Positions 26,998-35,618 of a stretch of 49,089 nt of DNA are shown one piece after another; position 1 is the stretch's first letter; every line of letters begins with the position of its first letter. A program made the translations under genes and the position numbers. The stretch is from an uncultured Helicobacter sp. Its GTDB lineage: Bacteria > Campylobacterota > Campylobacteria > Campylobacterales > Helicobacteraceae. The stretch is taken from the NCBI GenBank assembly GCA_944325775.1, contig CALVBL010000013.1, positions 1-49,089 of the forward strand. Reading direction: 5' to 3'. The notes beneath the pieces are model-generated. The model saw only the letters and a list, made by a program, of their open reading frames with translations. It searched no databases and was not told where the DNA came from.

Positions 26998-27403
26998 TGC
27001 CCGCTCGCCTTTGGTGCTTTTTTTGGGTGTATTTGAGGGCTTTTTGGCACATCTGGACAAACTCCCCATAGCAGAGCTCTGCGATCTGAATCTTTGGCAC
27101 AAACACGACACACAGCCCTCTAAAGCTCTCATCACGGCACAACGCACGCATTCTGCGCTTATAGAGATTGCGCTTAGGCGCACAGCCAATCTTGCGCGAT
27201 ACGCTTAGTCCTAGATATACATCAGCCTTGCGCGACCGTATGTCTTGGTAGATTCGAAACATCTTAGGGGGGATTGTGTGGGACAGAGATTTTAAAGAGA
27301 GGATATAGAGGCTAAAGTATGGGGTGTCAAAGCGAGAGCCGTTTCTAAAGATACAATCAAACTCGCGCTTGTTCTTTAGAGAATCTATCTTCAACGCGCC
27401 CAT
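26990..27403 (-). CDS. rnpA: Ribonuclease P protein component (RnpA)
   Basis: 137-aa basic protein subunit of RNase P, which trims tRNA 5' leaders. Family text: LKNKREFDCIFRNGSRF at the start, LGLSVSRKIGCAPKRNLYKRRMR (the RNR-type motif split here as KRNLYKRR), and a lysine-rich C terminus. It follows rpmH after eight bases and overlaps yidD, the standard bacterial order. No strong ribosome site is seen, so coupling to rpmH translation is likely. Confidence 0.96.
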   Translation of the reverse strand: MGALKIDSLKNKREFDCIFRNGSRFDTPYFSLYILSLKSLSHTIPPKMFRIYQDIRSRKADVYLGLSVSRKIGCAPKRNLYKRRMRALCRDESFRGLCVVFVPKIQIAELCYGEFVQMCQKALKYTQKKHQRRAGSA

Positions 27404-27411
27404 ACACGCAC

Positions 27412-27546
27412 TTACACACTAAGTCGCTTTCTACCTTTAGCGCGTCTTGCGTTGATCACACGGCGTCCATTTTTGGTCTTCATTCTCACACGAAATCCGT
27501 GTGTGCGCTTCCTTGGGGTATTGTGTGGTTGATAAGTTCTTTTCAT
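27412..27546 (-). CDS. rpmH: 50S ribosomal protein L34
   Basis: 44-aa L34, exactly the usual length: MKRTYQPHNTPRKRTHGF at the start and ARRAKGRKRLSV at the end. Three consecutive ATGs occur; the innermost at 27546 gives the canonical N terminus and has AAGGA seven bases upstream. It is short enough to be missed by size-filtered gene finding. Confidence 0.97.
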   Translation of the reverse strand: MKRTYQPHNTPRKRTHGFRVRMKTKNGRRVINARRAKGRKRLSV

Positions 27547-27608
27547 CATCATATCCTTTGTGCTAACTTAAAACTTTGGATTCTTCCACAATAATACTTA
27601 AAAAAAGG

Positions 27609-28337
27609 TTATTTGATCCCAAGCTCTTTGCTCAAATCCACAATAGCTTGGAGATTCTTATCCGCCTTTGTGATCACACGAAACTCCACGCGCCGCGATT
27701 TACTATCGTTTTCTAGCGGTTTAGCAAAGCTCAATCCATTTGCGCGCAGCACCTCAATAAGCCAGTTTTTTTGTGAATCTATACGCTTTTGGTTAAAGCA
27801 ATATTTGAGCACTTCAAATGCCCTAGCTTGCGAAAGCTCTGCATTGCCCAAATATCTATCCTCTAAAGTACTCGCACTCTGCCAATCACTTGAAGTATGC
27901 CCTTCAATGCGAATCTCCTCGATATTTGCCTGGTACTTTGGCAGTGAAAGTATGCGCACATAGCGTGGGAAAAAATCATCTAGTATATCTTTAAACCTCT
28001 GCTTGACATACCTATCACCGGTATCAAAGAGCACTTCAGGCTCTTTAAATCGTATCGTATTGTCCGTATCTATCTGTGCGTCCCAGCGCGCCAAATCATC
28101 AGAAAACTCCTTTTGCAGATCCACATACAGCTCGGCTTGCAGATTAGAATAATGCTGGGCAATGGAGCGCATTTTTTCATTGATCTCACTTAGGGCTTGA
28201 TTTTGCTTGCTAAGCTCTTCTTGATTTTTGTGTGAAAGCAGCATAAAAGAGATCATAATGAGCAAAAAAATCATCATAATCCCTGCCATCATATCAGAGA
28301 TGCTAATCCAATGATTGTGCGAGGATTTTTTGTCCAT
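27609..28337 (-). CDS. zorB: ZorB-like OmpA/MotB-domain protein
   Basis: 242-aa single-pass membrane protein. The N terminus HWISISDMMAGIMMIFLLIM is a membrane helix with the aspartate expected of MotB/ZorB proton-channel subunits. A coiled-coil region (LSKQNQALSEINEKM) leads to a C-terminal OmpA-like peptidoglycan-binding domain (IRIEGHTSSDW, LSQARAFEVLKYCF, SRRVEFRV). The start at 28337 follows the zorA stop by two bases with AAGG upstream. In Zorya defence systems ZorB anchors the ZorA motor. No ZorC, ZorD, ZorE or other effector gene is next to it, so the defence role is inference. Confidence 0.78.
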   Translation of the reverse strand: MDKKSSHNHWISISDMMAGIMMIFLLIMISFMLLSHKNQEELSKQNQALSEINEKMRSIAQHYSNLQAELYVDLQKEFSDDLARWDAQIDTDNTIRFKEPEVLFDTGDRYVKQRFKDILDDFFPRYVRILSLPKYQANIEEIRIEGHTSSDWQSASTLEDRYLGNAELSQARAFEVLKYCFNQKRIDSQKNWLIEVLRANGLSFAKPLENDSKSRRVEFRVITKADKNLQAIVDLSKELGIK

Positions 28338-28339
28338 AT

Positions 28340-30322
28340 CTAGCGCCTTGTACCGATGATGTCTTTGATACGCTCCAAAAACCACTCATAGTTTTGCCAA
28401 AAGCTATCCACGCTCGCACTCATCGCCTCATCAAGATTGCGTAGTGAATCTTGCATATCCTTAGAGAGCGTGGCATTATCCTGTAGGGTATGGCGCATAT
28501 GTTGCCCGAGATTCTCATAGAGGTGGTGGATCTGAGTGACATTATGCTGCACATCGCCTTGAGTTTGGCGCATAGATTCTATGATCTGTTTTTGAAACTC
28601 CCCAAACTCCGCAATCATCTGCGCACTAGATTCTTGAGGTAGGCGCATAGATTCTTTGCTAACCTTTTGGAGCACTTTGAGGTATTCTAGGGCTAGAGAT
28701 TTGATATATTTGCTTGCCTGCTGGTGCTGGGATTGGAGATTTGCGCCAAGATTTTTAGCAAACTCCAAACCCTGATCTTTGGCACTCTGCACACCCTGCG
28801 TGAGCGAATCCATACTCGCACGATAGGCTTGCAGATCCTTGCTCATCGCTAGATTTAGTGCATCTTGGTGCTCCTGCTGCAGGGCTAAAAGCCGTGTGCA
28901 AAAGCCCTCAAGAATACTCTTATGCTGGGTAGCGATATGCTCTTTTAAGCTTGCGAAGTCCTCTAGGCTCTGTGTGTGGAGCTTCGCACCCTCTTGGCTA
29001 AGTCTCTGAATCTGCCCTAGCAGAGATTCTAAACTCTCCTTGGCCTGTGCGCCAAAAGCTGTGCTCAGTGAGGTGATGTGCTGTGTCAATGCTCCAAACG
29101 CCTCTTGCAAGCTTTCTGCAGTGTCTTTGAGCAAAGATTCTATACTCTGTGTGCTCTGGGCAATCATATCCTTGTTAAAGGCTTTGAGGTTTGAGAGACT
29201 CTCATCGCCTAGCTGCGCGAGGGATTCTCGATGAGCGTGGAGCTCAGTGGCAAGCAAGCTGGTGTGTGAATCTATGCTTTGCTTCAATCTCTGCGCACTC
29301 TCCTCAAGATGTCCCTGCAGCGAGATACTCAAGGATTGGCTATATGTCTCTATGCCATGCACAAGCGCACTGATATGCTCTCTAGCTAGCTCGCCACCCT
29401 CTTTGGCTTTAGCAAAAAACACCCCTAGATTCTCAAGGCACTGCTGTGAATCTGACTGCAGCGCGGCGATAGCTTTTAGATGAGATTCTAACTTTTGGTT
29501 TGTGAGCTCACACGATTCTATCACGCGCAAGTTACTTGCATAAAATGCCTGCACTTGCGCATTTTGCGCACTGATGTCTTGGAGGCTCTGTGCGGTGTGT
29601 GCGAGGGCTTGCTCGGCGTGTTGGAGGGATTGTTGTGTGGAGGTAAGCAGCGCGCTACTCTCCTGCACAAAGTCCTTGTATTCCACCTGCCACTGCAGGA
29701 GTTTTGCCACTGCGCTATTTAGTTCTTTGAAATTCTCGCCAAACTGATCTTGGAGGTTGGTATTAAAATCTTTGATCACAGATTCTAAAGCAGCGATAAG
29801 CTCTTGAGATGCGCCTTTAGCCAGCTGCGAGACGGCTTTCTCTAGGGTGTGATTAATGAGGGAAAACTGGGATTGGATCATAGCGTTGTTACGCTCATAG
29901 AGGCTGTGAATCTCATCTGTAGTGGGTGTAGATTCTAAACGCATATGAATGCGCGGTAGTGCGCTTAGGTGCGTGAGATGCTGGGCTTGTGTAGCGAGGT
30001 ATTCTAGGTTACTCTCTTCATCGCTTTTGATAGGCACTCGTTTTTGGACAATCGCTAAGAATATCGCTAATCCCATTCCCAAGATCGATGTATAAAATGC
30101 GGTCTTAAGCCCATCAAGCAGCAGAGGCACGGAGTTTTCTAAACGCGCAGTGTCAAACTCCAAAAGCCCCATAAATATCCCTACAAAGGTCCCCAGCACC
30201 CCCGTGCTCATAATGATAGACTTGAAGTCCTTGTGGTTGCCACTCCTATAGCTCCTATAATCCCACACACAAAGCCCAATCATAAAAATCGTAAAGACAA
30301 CATTCACACCAAAAATCAACAT
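28340..30322 (-). CDS. zorA: ZorA-like MotA/ExbB-type motor protein with long coiled-coil tail
   Basis: 660-aa protein. The N-terminal 100 residues hold three hydrophobic segments (MLIFGVNVVFTIFMIGLCVW, STGVLGTFVGIFMGLLEF, TAFYTSILGMGLAIFLAIV) with the TolQ/ExbB-like GLGT-type motif as GVLGTFVGIF. The remaining 560 residues are almost entirely glutamine-, serine-, alanine- and leucine-rich helix suited to a long coiled coil. This is the shape of ZorA, whose tail reaches into the cytoplasm. AAAGGA lies six bases before the ATG at 30322. It is not flagellar MotA, which lacks such a tail. It is co-directional with exbB and exbD. Confidence 0.78.
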   Translation of the reverse strand: MLIFGVNVVFTIFMIGLCVWDYRSYRSGNHKDFKSIIMSTGVLGTFVGIFMGLLEFDTARLENSVPLLLDGLKTAFYTSILGMGLAIFLAIVQKRVPIKSDEESNLEYLATQAQHLTHLSALPRIHMRLESTPTTDEIHSLYERNNAMIQSQFSLINHTLEKAVSQLAKGASQELIAALESVIKDFNTNLQDQFGENFKELNSAVAKLLQWQVEYKDFVQESSALLTSTQQSLQHAEQALAHTAQSLQDISAQNAQVQAFYASNLRVIESCELTNQKLESHLKAIAALQSDSQQCLENLGVFFAKAKEGGELAREHISALVHGIETYSQSLSISLQGHLEESAQRLKQSIDSHTSLLATELHAHRESLAQLGDESLSNLKAFNKDMIAQSTQSIESLLKDTAESLQEAFGALTQHITSLSTAFGAQAKESLESLLGQIQRLSQEGAKLHTQSLEDFASLKEHIATQHKSILEGFCTRLLALQQEHQDALNLAMSKDLQAYRASMDSLTQGVQSAKDQGLEFAKNLGANLQSQHQQASKYIKSLALEYLKVLQKVSKESMRLPQESSAQMIAEFGEFQKQIIESMRQTQGDVQHNVTQIHHLYENLGQHMRHTLQDNATLSKDMQDSLRNLDEAMSASVDSFWQNYEWFLERIKDIIGTRR

Positions 30323-30364
30323 AACAAATCCTTTAGAATCTACACTCACTCATTCACAGCCCAC

Positions 30365-30760
30365 TCACTCACTTGGAGTGAGCTTATGCGTGATCACATA
30401 AACATTTTCAAACCCCAGCATTTGCAGCAGCGCACTCACTTCTAAAAAATGCTCCAGCCCACTCTCCCTATCGCCCTTGATGATAATTTGCGTTTGTTTA
30501 GGTGTGCGTTCTAGCCATGCTTTGAGCTCATTAGAATCTAGCTTTTTATTCTGCACGAAATACTGCCCTTGCTTATCTATCACGATCATTTCTTCTTTAG
30601 ATTCTGTGCGCACGTTAGATTCTTTGCCCTCTTCGAGCTTGGGGATCTCCACCTCGATCCTGCTCTGCTGGACAAAACTCGCACTTGTGAGCACGATAAC
30701 CAACAACACAAGCATAATATCAATAAAAGGAATGAGATTTAGTGAATCTATCTTTTTCAT
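30365..30760 (-). CDS. exbD: ExbD/TolR biopolymer transporter
   Basis: 131-aa ExbD. The single membrane helix IPFIDIMLVLLVIVLTSASF carries the essential aspartate in FIDIM. The periplasmic domain contains IPKLEEG, IVIDKQGQYFVQNK and IIIKGDRES and closes like TolR/ExbD. With the ExbB encoded just upstream it would form the proton-driven motor that powers TonB. About 20 bases separate it from exbB and 42 from zorA. Confidence 0.92.
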   Translation of the reverse strand: MKKIDSLNLIPFIDIMLVLLVIVLTSASFVQQSRIEVEIPKLEEGKESNVRTESKEEMIVIDKQGQYFVQNKKLDSNELKAWLERTPKQTQIIIKGDRESGLEHFLEVSALLQMLGFENVYVITHKLTPSE

Positions 30761-30783
30761 ATCTTGTCCTTATTTTCTGTGTG

Positions 30784-31230
30784 CTAGATGTCATAATTGC
30801 TTTTGGCGCGTATTGTGGGATTGTGCGCGATATCCCATTGCGTGAGGATCACCTCGGCTTTGCGCAACAAAAAGTTATAAAATACAATCGATGGTATCGC
30901 GACAAACAACCCAGCTGCCGTGGTTTTGAGTGCGAGAGAGAGTCCTGACATTATGGCTTGTGTATCCACGAGCGAATTGCTCCCAATCTCCACAAATGTC
31001 ACCATGATCCCAAACACCGTCCCCAAAAGCCCGATATATGGTGCGTTTGAACCAATCGTCGCAATCAGCGTGAGACGCTTATGCAGCAAAAGCTCTAGCA
31101 CCCGTTTGTCGCCAAACTCACGCACATTCACATTTCTAAAAAACAAATACCGCTCTATCGCCACGCCAAGCACGATAATACTCAAAAACAACAACAATCC
31201 CAACACACCATAATCCACTACTGCTCGCAT
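30784..31230 (-). CDS. exbB: ExbB/TolQ proton channel
   Basis: 148-aa short ExbB with three membrane helices: YGVLGLLLFLSIIVLGVAIE, NAPYIGLLGTVFGIMVTF (the conserved GLLGTVxG motif) and ALKTTAAGLFVAIPSIVFYN (the conserved TxxGLxxAIP motif). It pairs with ExbD. The ATG directly follows the smpB stop, TAAATG, so translation is coupled. Confidence 0.94.
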   Translation of the reverse strand: MRAVVDYGVLGLLLFLSIIVLGVAIERYLFFRNVNVREFGDKRVLELLLHKRLTLIATIGSNAPYIGLLGTVFGIMVTFVEIGSNSLVDTQAIMSGLSLALKTTAAGLFVAIPSIVFYNFLLRKAEVILTQWDIAHNPTIRAKSNYDI

Positions 31231-31716
31231 TTACAATCCTCTCATTATATTTTTCATACTGCTTTGTGCCTCTTTTTTGAGCTCTTTTTGTTTGAGTGAT
31301 TCGCGCTTGTCATAGAGTTTTTTACCCCGTGCAAGAGCGATTTCAAGCTTAATGATATTTTTGTGATTAAAATATATCCTAAGCGGCACGATCGCCAAAC
31401 CCTGCGCACTAAGCTTGCCAAACCACTTATCGATCTGGCGTCTGTGCAGCAGGAGCTTGCGCACACGCCGCTCATCTGGGCGAAAATGCGCGTTGGTATT
31501 ACTTAACGTGCTAAAATGCGCGTTAAACAAAAATGCTTCGCCCTTCATAATGCGCACAAAGCTATCTTTGAGATTGACTGCTAGCGCTCTTGCTGCTTTC
31601 ACTTCGCTACCCAGCAGCACGATCCCCACCTCCAAAGTTTCTAAAATCTCATAATCAAAATACGCCTTTTTATGCTTGTTGATAAGCTTGTAGGCGCTTG
31701 TATCTCGTGATTGCAC
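31231..31716 (-). CDS. smpB: SsrA-binding protein SmpB
   Basis: 161-aa trans-translation factor that delivers tmRNA to stalled ribosomes. Conserved text: NKHKKAYFDYEILETLEVGI, LLGSEVKAARALAVNLKDSF, NPNxHF-like NTNAHFRPDERRVRKLLLHR and a basic tail with ARGKKLYDKRESLK. The likely start is GTG at 31716, six bases after AAAAGG. The ssrA RNA is not seen in the window. It is divergent from the radical SAM gene across a spacer with an A20 tract. Confidence 0.96.
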   Translation of the reverse strand: MQSRDTSAYKLINKHKKAYFDYEILETLEVGIVLLGSEVKAARALAVNLKDSFVRIMKGEAFLFNAHFSTLSNTNAHFRPDERRVRKLLLHRRQIDKWFGKLSAQGLAIVPLRIYFNHKNIIKLEIALARGKKLYDKRESLKQKELKKEAQSSMKNIMRGL

Positions 31717-31813
31717 ACTTTGCCTTTTGTGGAAATTATTTGTAGAAATATTGCTGGGATTCTATCCAAAATTTGCCATTTTTGAAATACCACCGCAGCT
31801 TTAAGCGTTTTGC

Positions 31814-31833
31814 AAAAAAAAAAAAAAAAAAAA
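31814..31833 (+). repeat. A20 homopolymer in divergent promoter region
   Basis: Twenty adenines 28 bases before the ATG at 31862 and about 100 bases from the smpB start. Tracts of this kind change promoter spacing by slippage in Helicobacter. Its length makes it unstable and also easy to miscount. Confidence 0.75.
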
Positions 31834-31861
31834 TCCTTTTCCTAGTTAAAGGCCACACCAA

Positions 31862-32932
31862 ATGACACATATGACCCAACGCATCAAGACAATCCACACA
31901 AAAAGTCTGCCACTGCACTGGCGAGAGGCTATCTCACGATACCGCCACGCCGACAGACTCAAGCACGAACAATGGTGCAAAGACAATCTCCCAAATGTGC
32001 TTGATCGCTACATCACGCTCACCACCCCCACACACGATAGAGAAGCGCAAAAGAAGCTCCTCAAAGACAACTTACGCATAATCGAGATAGAAATCTCTGC
32101 ATTTTGCAACCGCACCTGCTGGTTTTGTCCAAACTCCATCATCGATAGGAAACAAAAAATCGAGTTTCCAGAATCTGTGTTTTTACGCTGTATCGATAAT
32201 CTCGCCGAGATCGAGTATGAGGGCACGCTAAACTTCCATAGATTCAACGAGACACTAGCAGATAGAGAGCTTATCCTAAAGCGCCTAAGGCAAGCTAGGA
32301 GCAAGCTCCCCAAAGCAAAGCTTGGGATCTTTACCAACGGCGACTATCTCACGCGTGAATATCTTGATGAGCTAAGGGACGCGGGTATGAGCTATATGCT
32401 TATGAGCTACTATCTCAAGAAAAATGAGAGCTTTGATAAGGCTAAGGTGCTAAAACCCGCGATGCAAAAAATGGCAAATAAGCTAAATCTACACTATGAA
32501 GTGAGCATCGATACACCGCGAGAATACGGCATCACCTTCAAATATCCGGGCGTGGAATATATCCTCTGTCGTTGTTGGAATCCAGAGATAGGCGGTATCG
32601 ATCGCGGCGGTGTGATCGACCAGATCAGCAAGCGCGAGAGCAAAGTGCGCGACTATGGCTGTCACTTTCCATTAGAATCTATTTATATTGATTATAACTG
32701 CCTTGCGATGCCCTGCTGCCATTTGCGCAGCGATGTGGAAGCGCACAAAGACTTCATTATGGGCGATGTGCGTGAGATGGATCTCTTTGAACTCTTTAGC
32801 TCTCCTAAATACATCGCTACGCGTCAGCTACTCACGCCCCATACGCCCAAACCCGGACCTTGCGCGACCTGCACCGCCAATACCAACGGAATGACCCTAA
32901 ATCTAATCTGCAAACCTGCTCTGTGTGAATAA
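31862..32932 (+). CDS. Radical SAM protein with SPASM-like C terminus
   Basis: 356-aa radical SAM enzyme. The cluster motif is CNRTCWFC (CxxxCxxC) in EIEISAFCNRTCWFCPN, followed by FHRFNETLADRE and LGIFTNGDYLT. The C-terminal third has many cysteines (ILCRCWNPE, YGCHF, NCLAMPCCHLRSD, GPCATCTAN), as in SPASM-domain enzymes that hold extra 4Fe-4S clusters. It stands alone on the plus strand opposite gmd. No peptide precursor is recognised nearby; a sugar or other small-molecule substrate is possible. The upstream A20 suggests variable expression. ATG 31862 has AAAGG nine bases upstream. Confidence 0.82.
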   Translation: MTHMTQRIKTIHTKSLPLHWREAISRYRHADRLKHEQWCKDNLPNVLDRYITLTTPTHDREAQKKLLKDNLRIIEIEISAFCNRTCWFCPNSIIDRKQKIEFPESVFLRCIDNLAEIEYEGTLNFHRFNETLADRELILKRLRQARSKLPKAKLGIFTNGDYLTREYLDELRDAGMSYMLMSYYLKKNESFDKAKVLKPAMQKMANKLNLHYEVSIDTPREYGITFKYPGVEYILCRCWNPEIGGIDRGGVIDQISKRESKVRDYGCHFPLESIYIDYNCLAMPCCHLRSDVEAHKDFIMGDVREMDLFELFSSPKYIATRQLLTPHTPKPGPCATCTANTNGMTLNLICKPALCE

Positions 32933-32950
32933 AGAGAACTACTAGCGCAA

Positions 32951-33050
32951 TTAATACAACAATCTGTTTGCGCAAATTTATGTATTGCTTCGTGGAGAGC
33001 GAATCTCCACTCGCTCCGATATACAGCGGATTTTTTAGAATTTAGATTCT
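32951..33050 (+). repeat. Family-1 structured repeat, copy D
   Basis: Between two convergent genes. Hairpin 2 is perfect: GTGGAGA-GCGAA-TCTCCAC (32992-33010), followed by the family tail CTCGCTCCG, ATACAGCGGATTTTTTAGAA. The hairpin-1 position holds AATACA...TGTATT and the palindrome TTTGCGCAAA instead of the usual stem. Confidence 0.72.
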
Positions 33051-33051
33051 A

Positions 33052-34161
33052 TCACTCAAAATAGCTAAACACCTCATAGCCGCCCTCTTTGAGGTATTTA
33101 TCCTTTTGCATTAGCTTGAGATCGCTTCGCATCATATCCGCTACCAATGCCTTGAGATCGTATTCTGGCACCCAGCCTAGCTTCTCGCGTGCCTTGCTCG
33201 CATCACCGATGAGTAGATCCACCTCTGTAGGGCGGAAATACCGCGCATCCACGCTTACCACTTCCCTACCGATCTCTAGCTTAAATTCCCCGTGGCACGC
33301 CTTGATATAGCCACGCTCCTGCACGCCTTCACCGCGGAATTCTATCTCGATACCAAGCTCGCCAAATGCCATTTTGACAAACTCACGCACCTCTGTGGTA
33401 ACGCCCGTGGCAATAACCCAATCTTCTGGCTTAGATGCTTGGAGGATAAGCCACATCATACGCACATAATCCTTAGCATGCCCCCAATCGCGCTTAGCAC
33501 TAAGATTGCCTAGATAGAGTTTATCTTGCAATCCAAGTGCGATTTTTGCCACTGCACGCGTGATTTTACGCGTTACAAATGTTTCGCCGCGTATGGGGCT
33601 CTCGTGGTTAAAGAGTATGCCATTGCTCGCAAAGATATTATATGCCTCGCGATAATTGACCGTGATCCAATACGCATAGAGCTTCGCACACGCATACGGA
33701 GAGCGCGGATAAAATGGTGTCTTCTCGCTCTGTGGGATCTCCTGCACAAGCCCATAGAGCTCGCTTGTGGAGGCTTGGTAAATCTTGCTTTTTTCTATCA
33801 GTCCTAATAGACGCACCGCCTCTAAGATTCTAAGCGTGCCGATACCATCGGCATTAGCGGTGTATTCTGGTGTCTCAAAGCTCACTGCCACGTGACTCAT
33901 CGCCGCGAGATTATAAATCTCATCGGGTTTGGTCTCTTGGATAATGCGTGTGAGATTGAGTGAATCTGTCAAATCCCCATAGTGCAGGAAAAAATTGCGA
34001 TTTGCCACATGAGGATCTTGGTAGAGATGATCGATCCTATCGGTATTAAAGAGCGAGCTACGGCGCTTTATGCCATGCACCTCATAGCCTTTTTTGAGCA
34101 AAAACTCCGCGAGATACGCGCCATCCTGTCCGGTAATGCCTGTGATAAGTGCGGTTTTCAT
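33052..34161 (-). CDS. gmd: GDP-mannose 4,6-dehydratase
   Basis: Converts GDP-mannose to GDP-4-keto-6-deoxymannose, the first step to GDP-fucose and related sugars for surface glycans. NAD(P) motif ITGITGQDGAYLAEFLL, then KRRSSLFNTDRIDHLY, YQASTSELYGLVQEIPQSE and the catalytic YACAKLYAYW (YxxxK). HESPIRGETFVTRKI is diagnostic. The ORF extends 21 codons upstream, but AAGGA five bases before the ATG at 34161 and the canonical MKTALITG support this start. The fucose synthase that often follows is not in the window. Confidence 0.96.
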   Translation of the reverse strand: MKTALITGITGQDGAYLAEFLLKKGYEVHGIKRRSSLFNTDRIDHLYQDPHVANRNFFLHYGDLTDSLNLTRIIQETKPDEIYNLAAMSHVAVSFETPEYTANADGIGTLRILEAVRLLGLIEKSKIYQASTSELYGLVQEIPQSEKTPFYPRSPYACAKLYAYWITVNYREAYNIFASNGILFNHESPIRGETFVTRKITRAVAKIALGLQDKLYLGNLSAKRDWGHAKDYVRMMWLILQASKPEDWVIATGVTTEVREFVKMAFGELGIEIEFRGEGVQERGYIKACHGEFKLEIGREVVSVDARYFRPTEVDLLIGDASKAREKLGWVPEYDLKALVADMMRSDLKLMQKDKYLKEGGYEVFSYFE

Positions 34162-34289
34162 ACAAATCCTTATATAAATGAAATGGCTCAAAAGCCCATC
34201 GCAAAGCCCTTGTGAGCGAAACACAATGCGAAATTGTCTATTATACGATAAAATTACTTAAACATTAGCAGAATCTTACAAGGAGACCT

Positions 34290-35618
34290 ATGCACACACG
34301 CACACTAAAAGACCAATTCCACATCAAAGAGCTCGATGAGTGCCACCTCGAGCAGTTTAATAAACTCCTACGTTACGCCTTCCAAGTCACCGAGCGCGAT
34401 TTGTTTAATGCCGGCTGGAGCGGTGAGGAGATCAAACTTGCTAAATATCCTGTATTGCGCAATGCACAGGTATTTGGTTGGTTTGATGAGAGCAATCTCA
34501 TCTCACAGATCGCACTCTACCCCGTGCAAATGAATATCTACAACACCATCTACAAAATGGGCTATATCACAGGCGTGGCAACCTATCCTGAATACGCCGG
34601 ATTGGGGCTTATGAATGATCTCATTAAAAAAGTGCTGGGTATTATGCGCGAGAGTGGGCAGAGTATCTCATGCCTCTATCCCTACTCGATCCCGTATTAT
34701 CGCTCTAAGGGCTGGGAAATTGTGAGTGATAAAATCACCTTTGCAATCAAAGATTCTCAAGTGCCAAAAGTCCCCAAAGTCGAGGGGATCGTACGCAGAG
34801 TGAGTGCGGATAATGAGGATTTTTTGAATCTCTACCATAGCTTTGCGCTTCGCACACATGGCGCGCTGTTGCGAGATTCTCTAAGTTGGGAAGAATACTG
34901 GCGCTGGGAAGTGGAAGATATCTCTATTGCACTCTATTATGATACCACGGGGCATGCTAACGGCTATATCGTGTATTTGCTAGATAATGATGTGTTTAAG
35001 ATCAAAGAAATGATTTGGCTCAATCAAGAGGCACGTTATGGAATCTGGCATTTTATCAACGCCCATCAATCGATGTTTGATAGGATTGAAGGGGCGAATT
35101 ATAGCAACGAGAGTCTTGCGTTTTTGCTCGAAGATGGACATATTAGCGAATCTATACAGCCCTATATTATGGCGCGGATCGTCGATGTGGAGCAGTTTTT
35201 GCACCAATATCCATTTGATCACATTAGCTTTGATACGCAATTTTGCTTCATCGTGCAAGATAATATGCTAGAGTGGAATAACAAAGCCTTTGTGCTGGAG
35301 TTTAGAGGCAATGATGTGAATCTTAAAGTGCTAGATTCTATAGAATCTAATGAATCTGGGCAACTAGATTTAGCACAAGGTGGAGGAGCGAGAGACACCA
35401 CCTCAAACCTTCATACACAAGAACAACGCCCTTACAATCAAATGATGCCACCCTATCACGTTAAGCTCTCCATACAGACACTCACGACTATGCTACTTGG
35501 CTACAAGCGCCCATCATACCTCCGCGCCATTGAGCGACTAGAGGCAGATGAGGCAAGTCTCAATATCCTAGAGGACATCATTCCTGAAGGTAAGGCATAT
35601 TTTAGTGATTATTTTTAG
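34290..35618 (+). CDS. Eis-like GNAT acetyltransferase with SCP2-like C terminus
   Basis: 442-aa protein with the layout of the Eis family: an N-terminal GNAT domain (YAFQVTERDLFNAGW, MGYITGVATYPEYAGLGLM for acetyl-CoA binding, and YPYSIPYYRSKGWEI), a second GNAT-like domain, and a C-terminal sterol-carrier-like domain. The C-terminal domain is interrupted around residues 350-385 by a polar insert (text LDSIESNESGQ) that contains an 18-bp palindrome of GAWTC words. AAGGAG precedes the start. Its stop overlaps that of convergent dnaB by three bases. The acetylated substrate is unknown. Confidence 0.83.
   Translation: MHTRTLKDQFHIKELDECHLEQFNKLLRYAFQVTERDLFNAGWSGEEIKLAKYPVLRNAQVFGWFDESNLISQIALYPVQMNIYNTIYKMGYITGVATYPEYAGLGLMNDLIKKVLGIMRESGQSISCLYPYSIPYYRSKGWEIVSDKITFAIKDSQVPKVPKVEGIVRRVSADNEDFLNLYHSFALRTHGALLRDSLSWEEYWRWEVEDISIALYYDTTGHANGYIVYLLDNDVFKIKEMIWLNQEARYGIWHFINAHQSMFDRIEGANYSNESLAFLLEDGHISESIQPYIMARIVDVEQFLHQYPFDHISFDTQFCFIVQDNMLEWNNKAFVLEFRGNDVNLKVLDSIESNESGQLDLAQGGGARDTTSNLHTQEQRPYNQMMPPYHVKLSIQTLTTMLLGYKRPSYLRAIERLEADEASLNILEDIIPEGKAYFSDYF
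35332..35349. repeat. 18-bp perfect palindrome of two GAWTC words
   Basis: TAGATTCTATAGAATCTA reads the same on both strands and lies in the insert of the acetyltransferase gene. The inner 16 bases also occur at 21436-21451 inside a family-1 repeat. Confidence 0.8.

Noticed and set aside
26623..27189. Long 188-aa form of YidD
   Set aside because: The first 64 codons lie inside rnpA in another frame and have no YidD similarity; a GTG at 26997 gives the family start.
22400..27546. Replication origin near rpmH-rnpA-yidC
   Set aside because: The gene order is origin-like in many bacteria, but no dnaA, no DnaA-box cluster and no long spacer are present here.
27609..30322. The two motor genes as flagellar motA/motB
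   Set aside because: The MotA-like protein has a very long coiled-coil tail and lacks the MotA cytoplasmic layout, and the pair lies beside exbBD, so a ZorAB-like reading fits better.
31736..31918. 60-aa minus-strand ORF with a poly-phenylalanine run
   Set aside because: It is the A20 tract read on the other strand plus the start of the radical SAM gene; no protein-like features.
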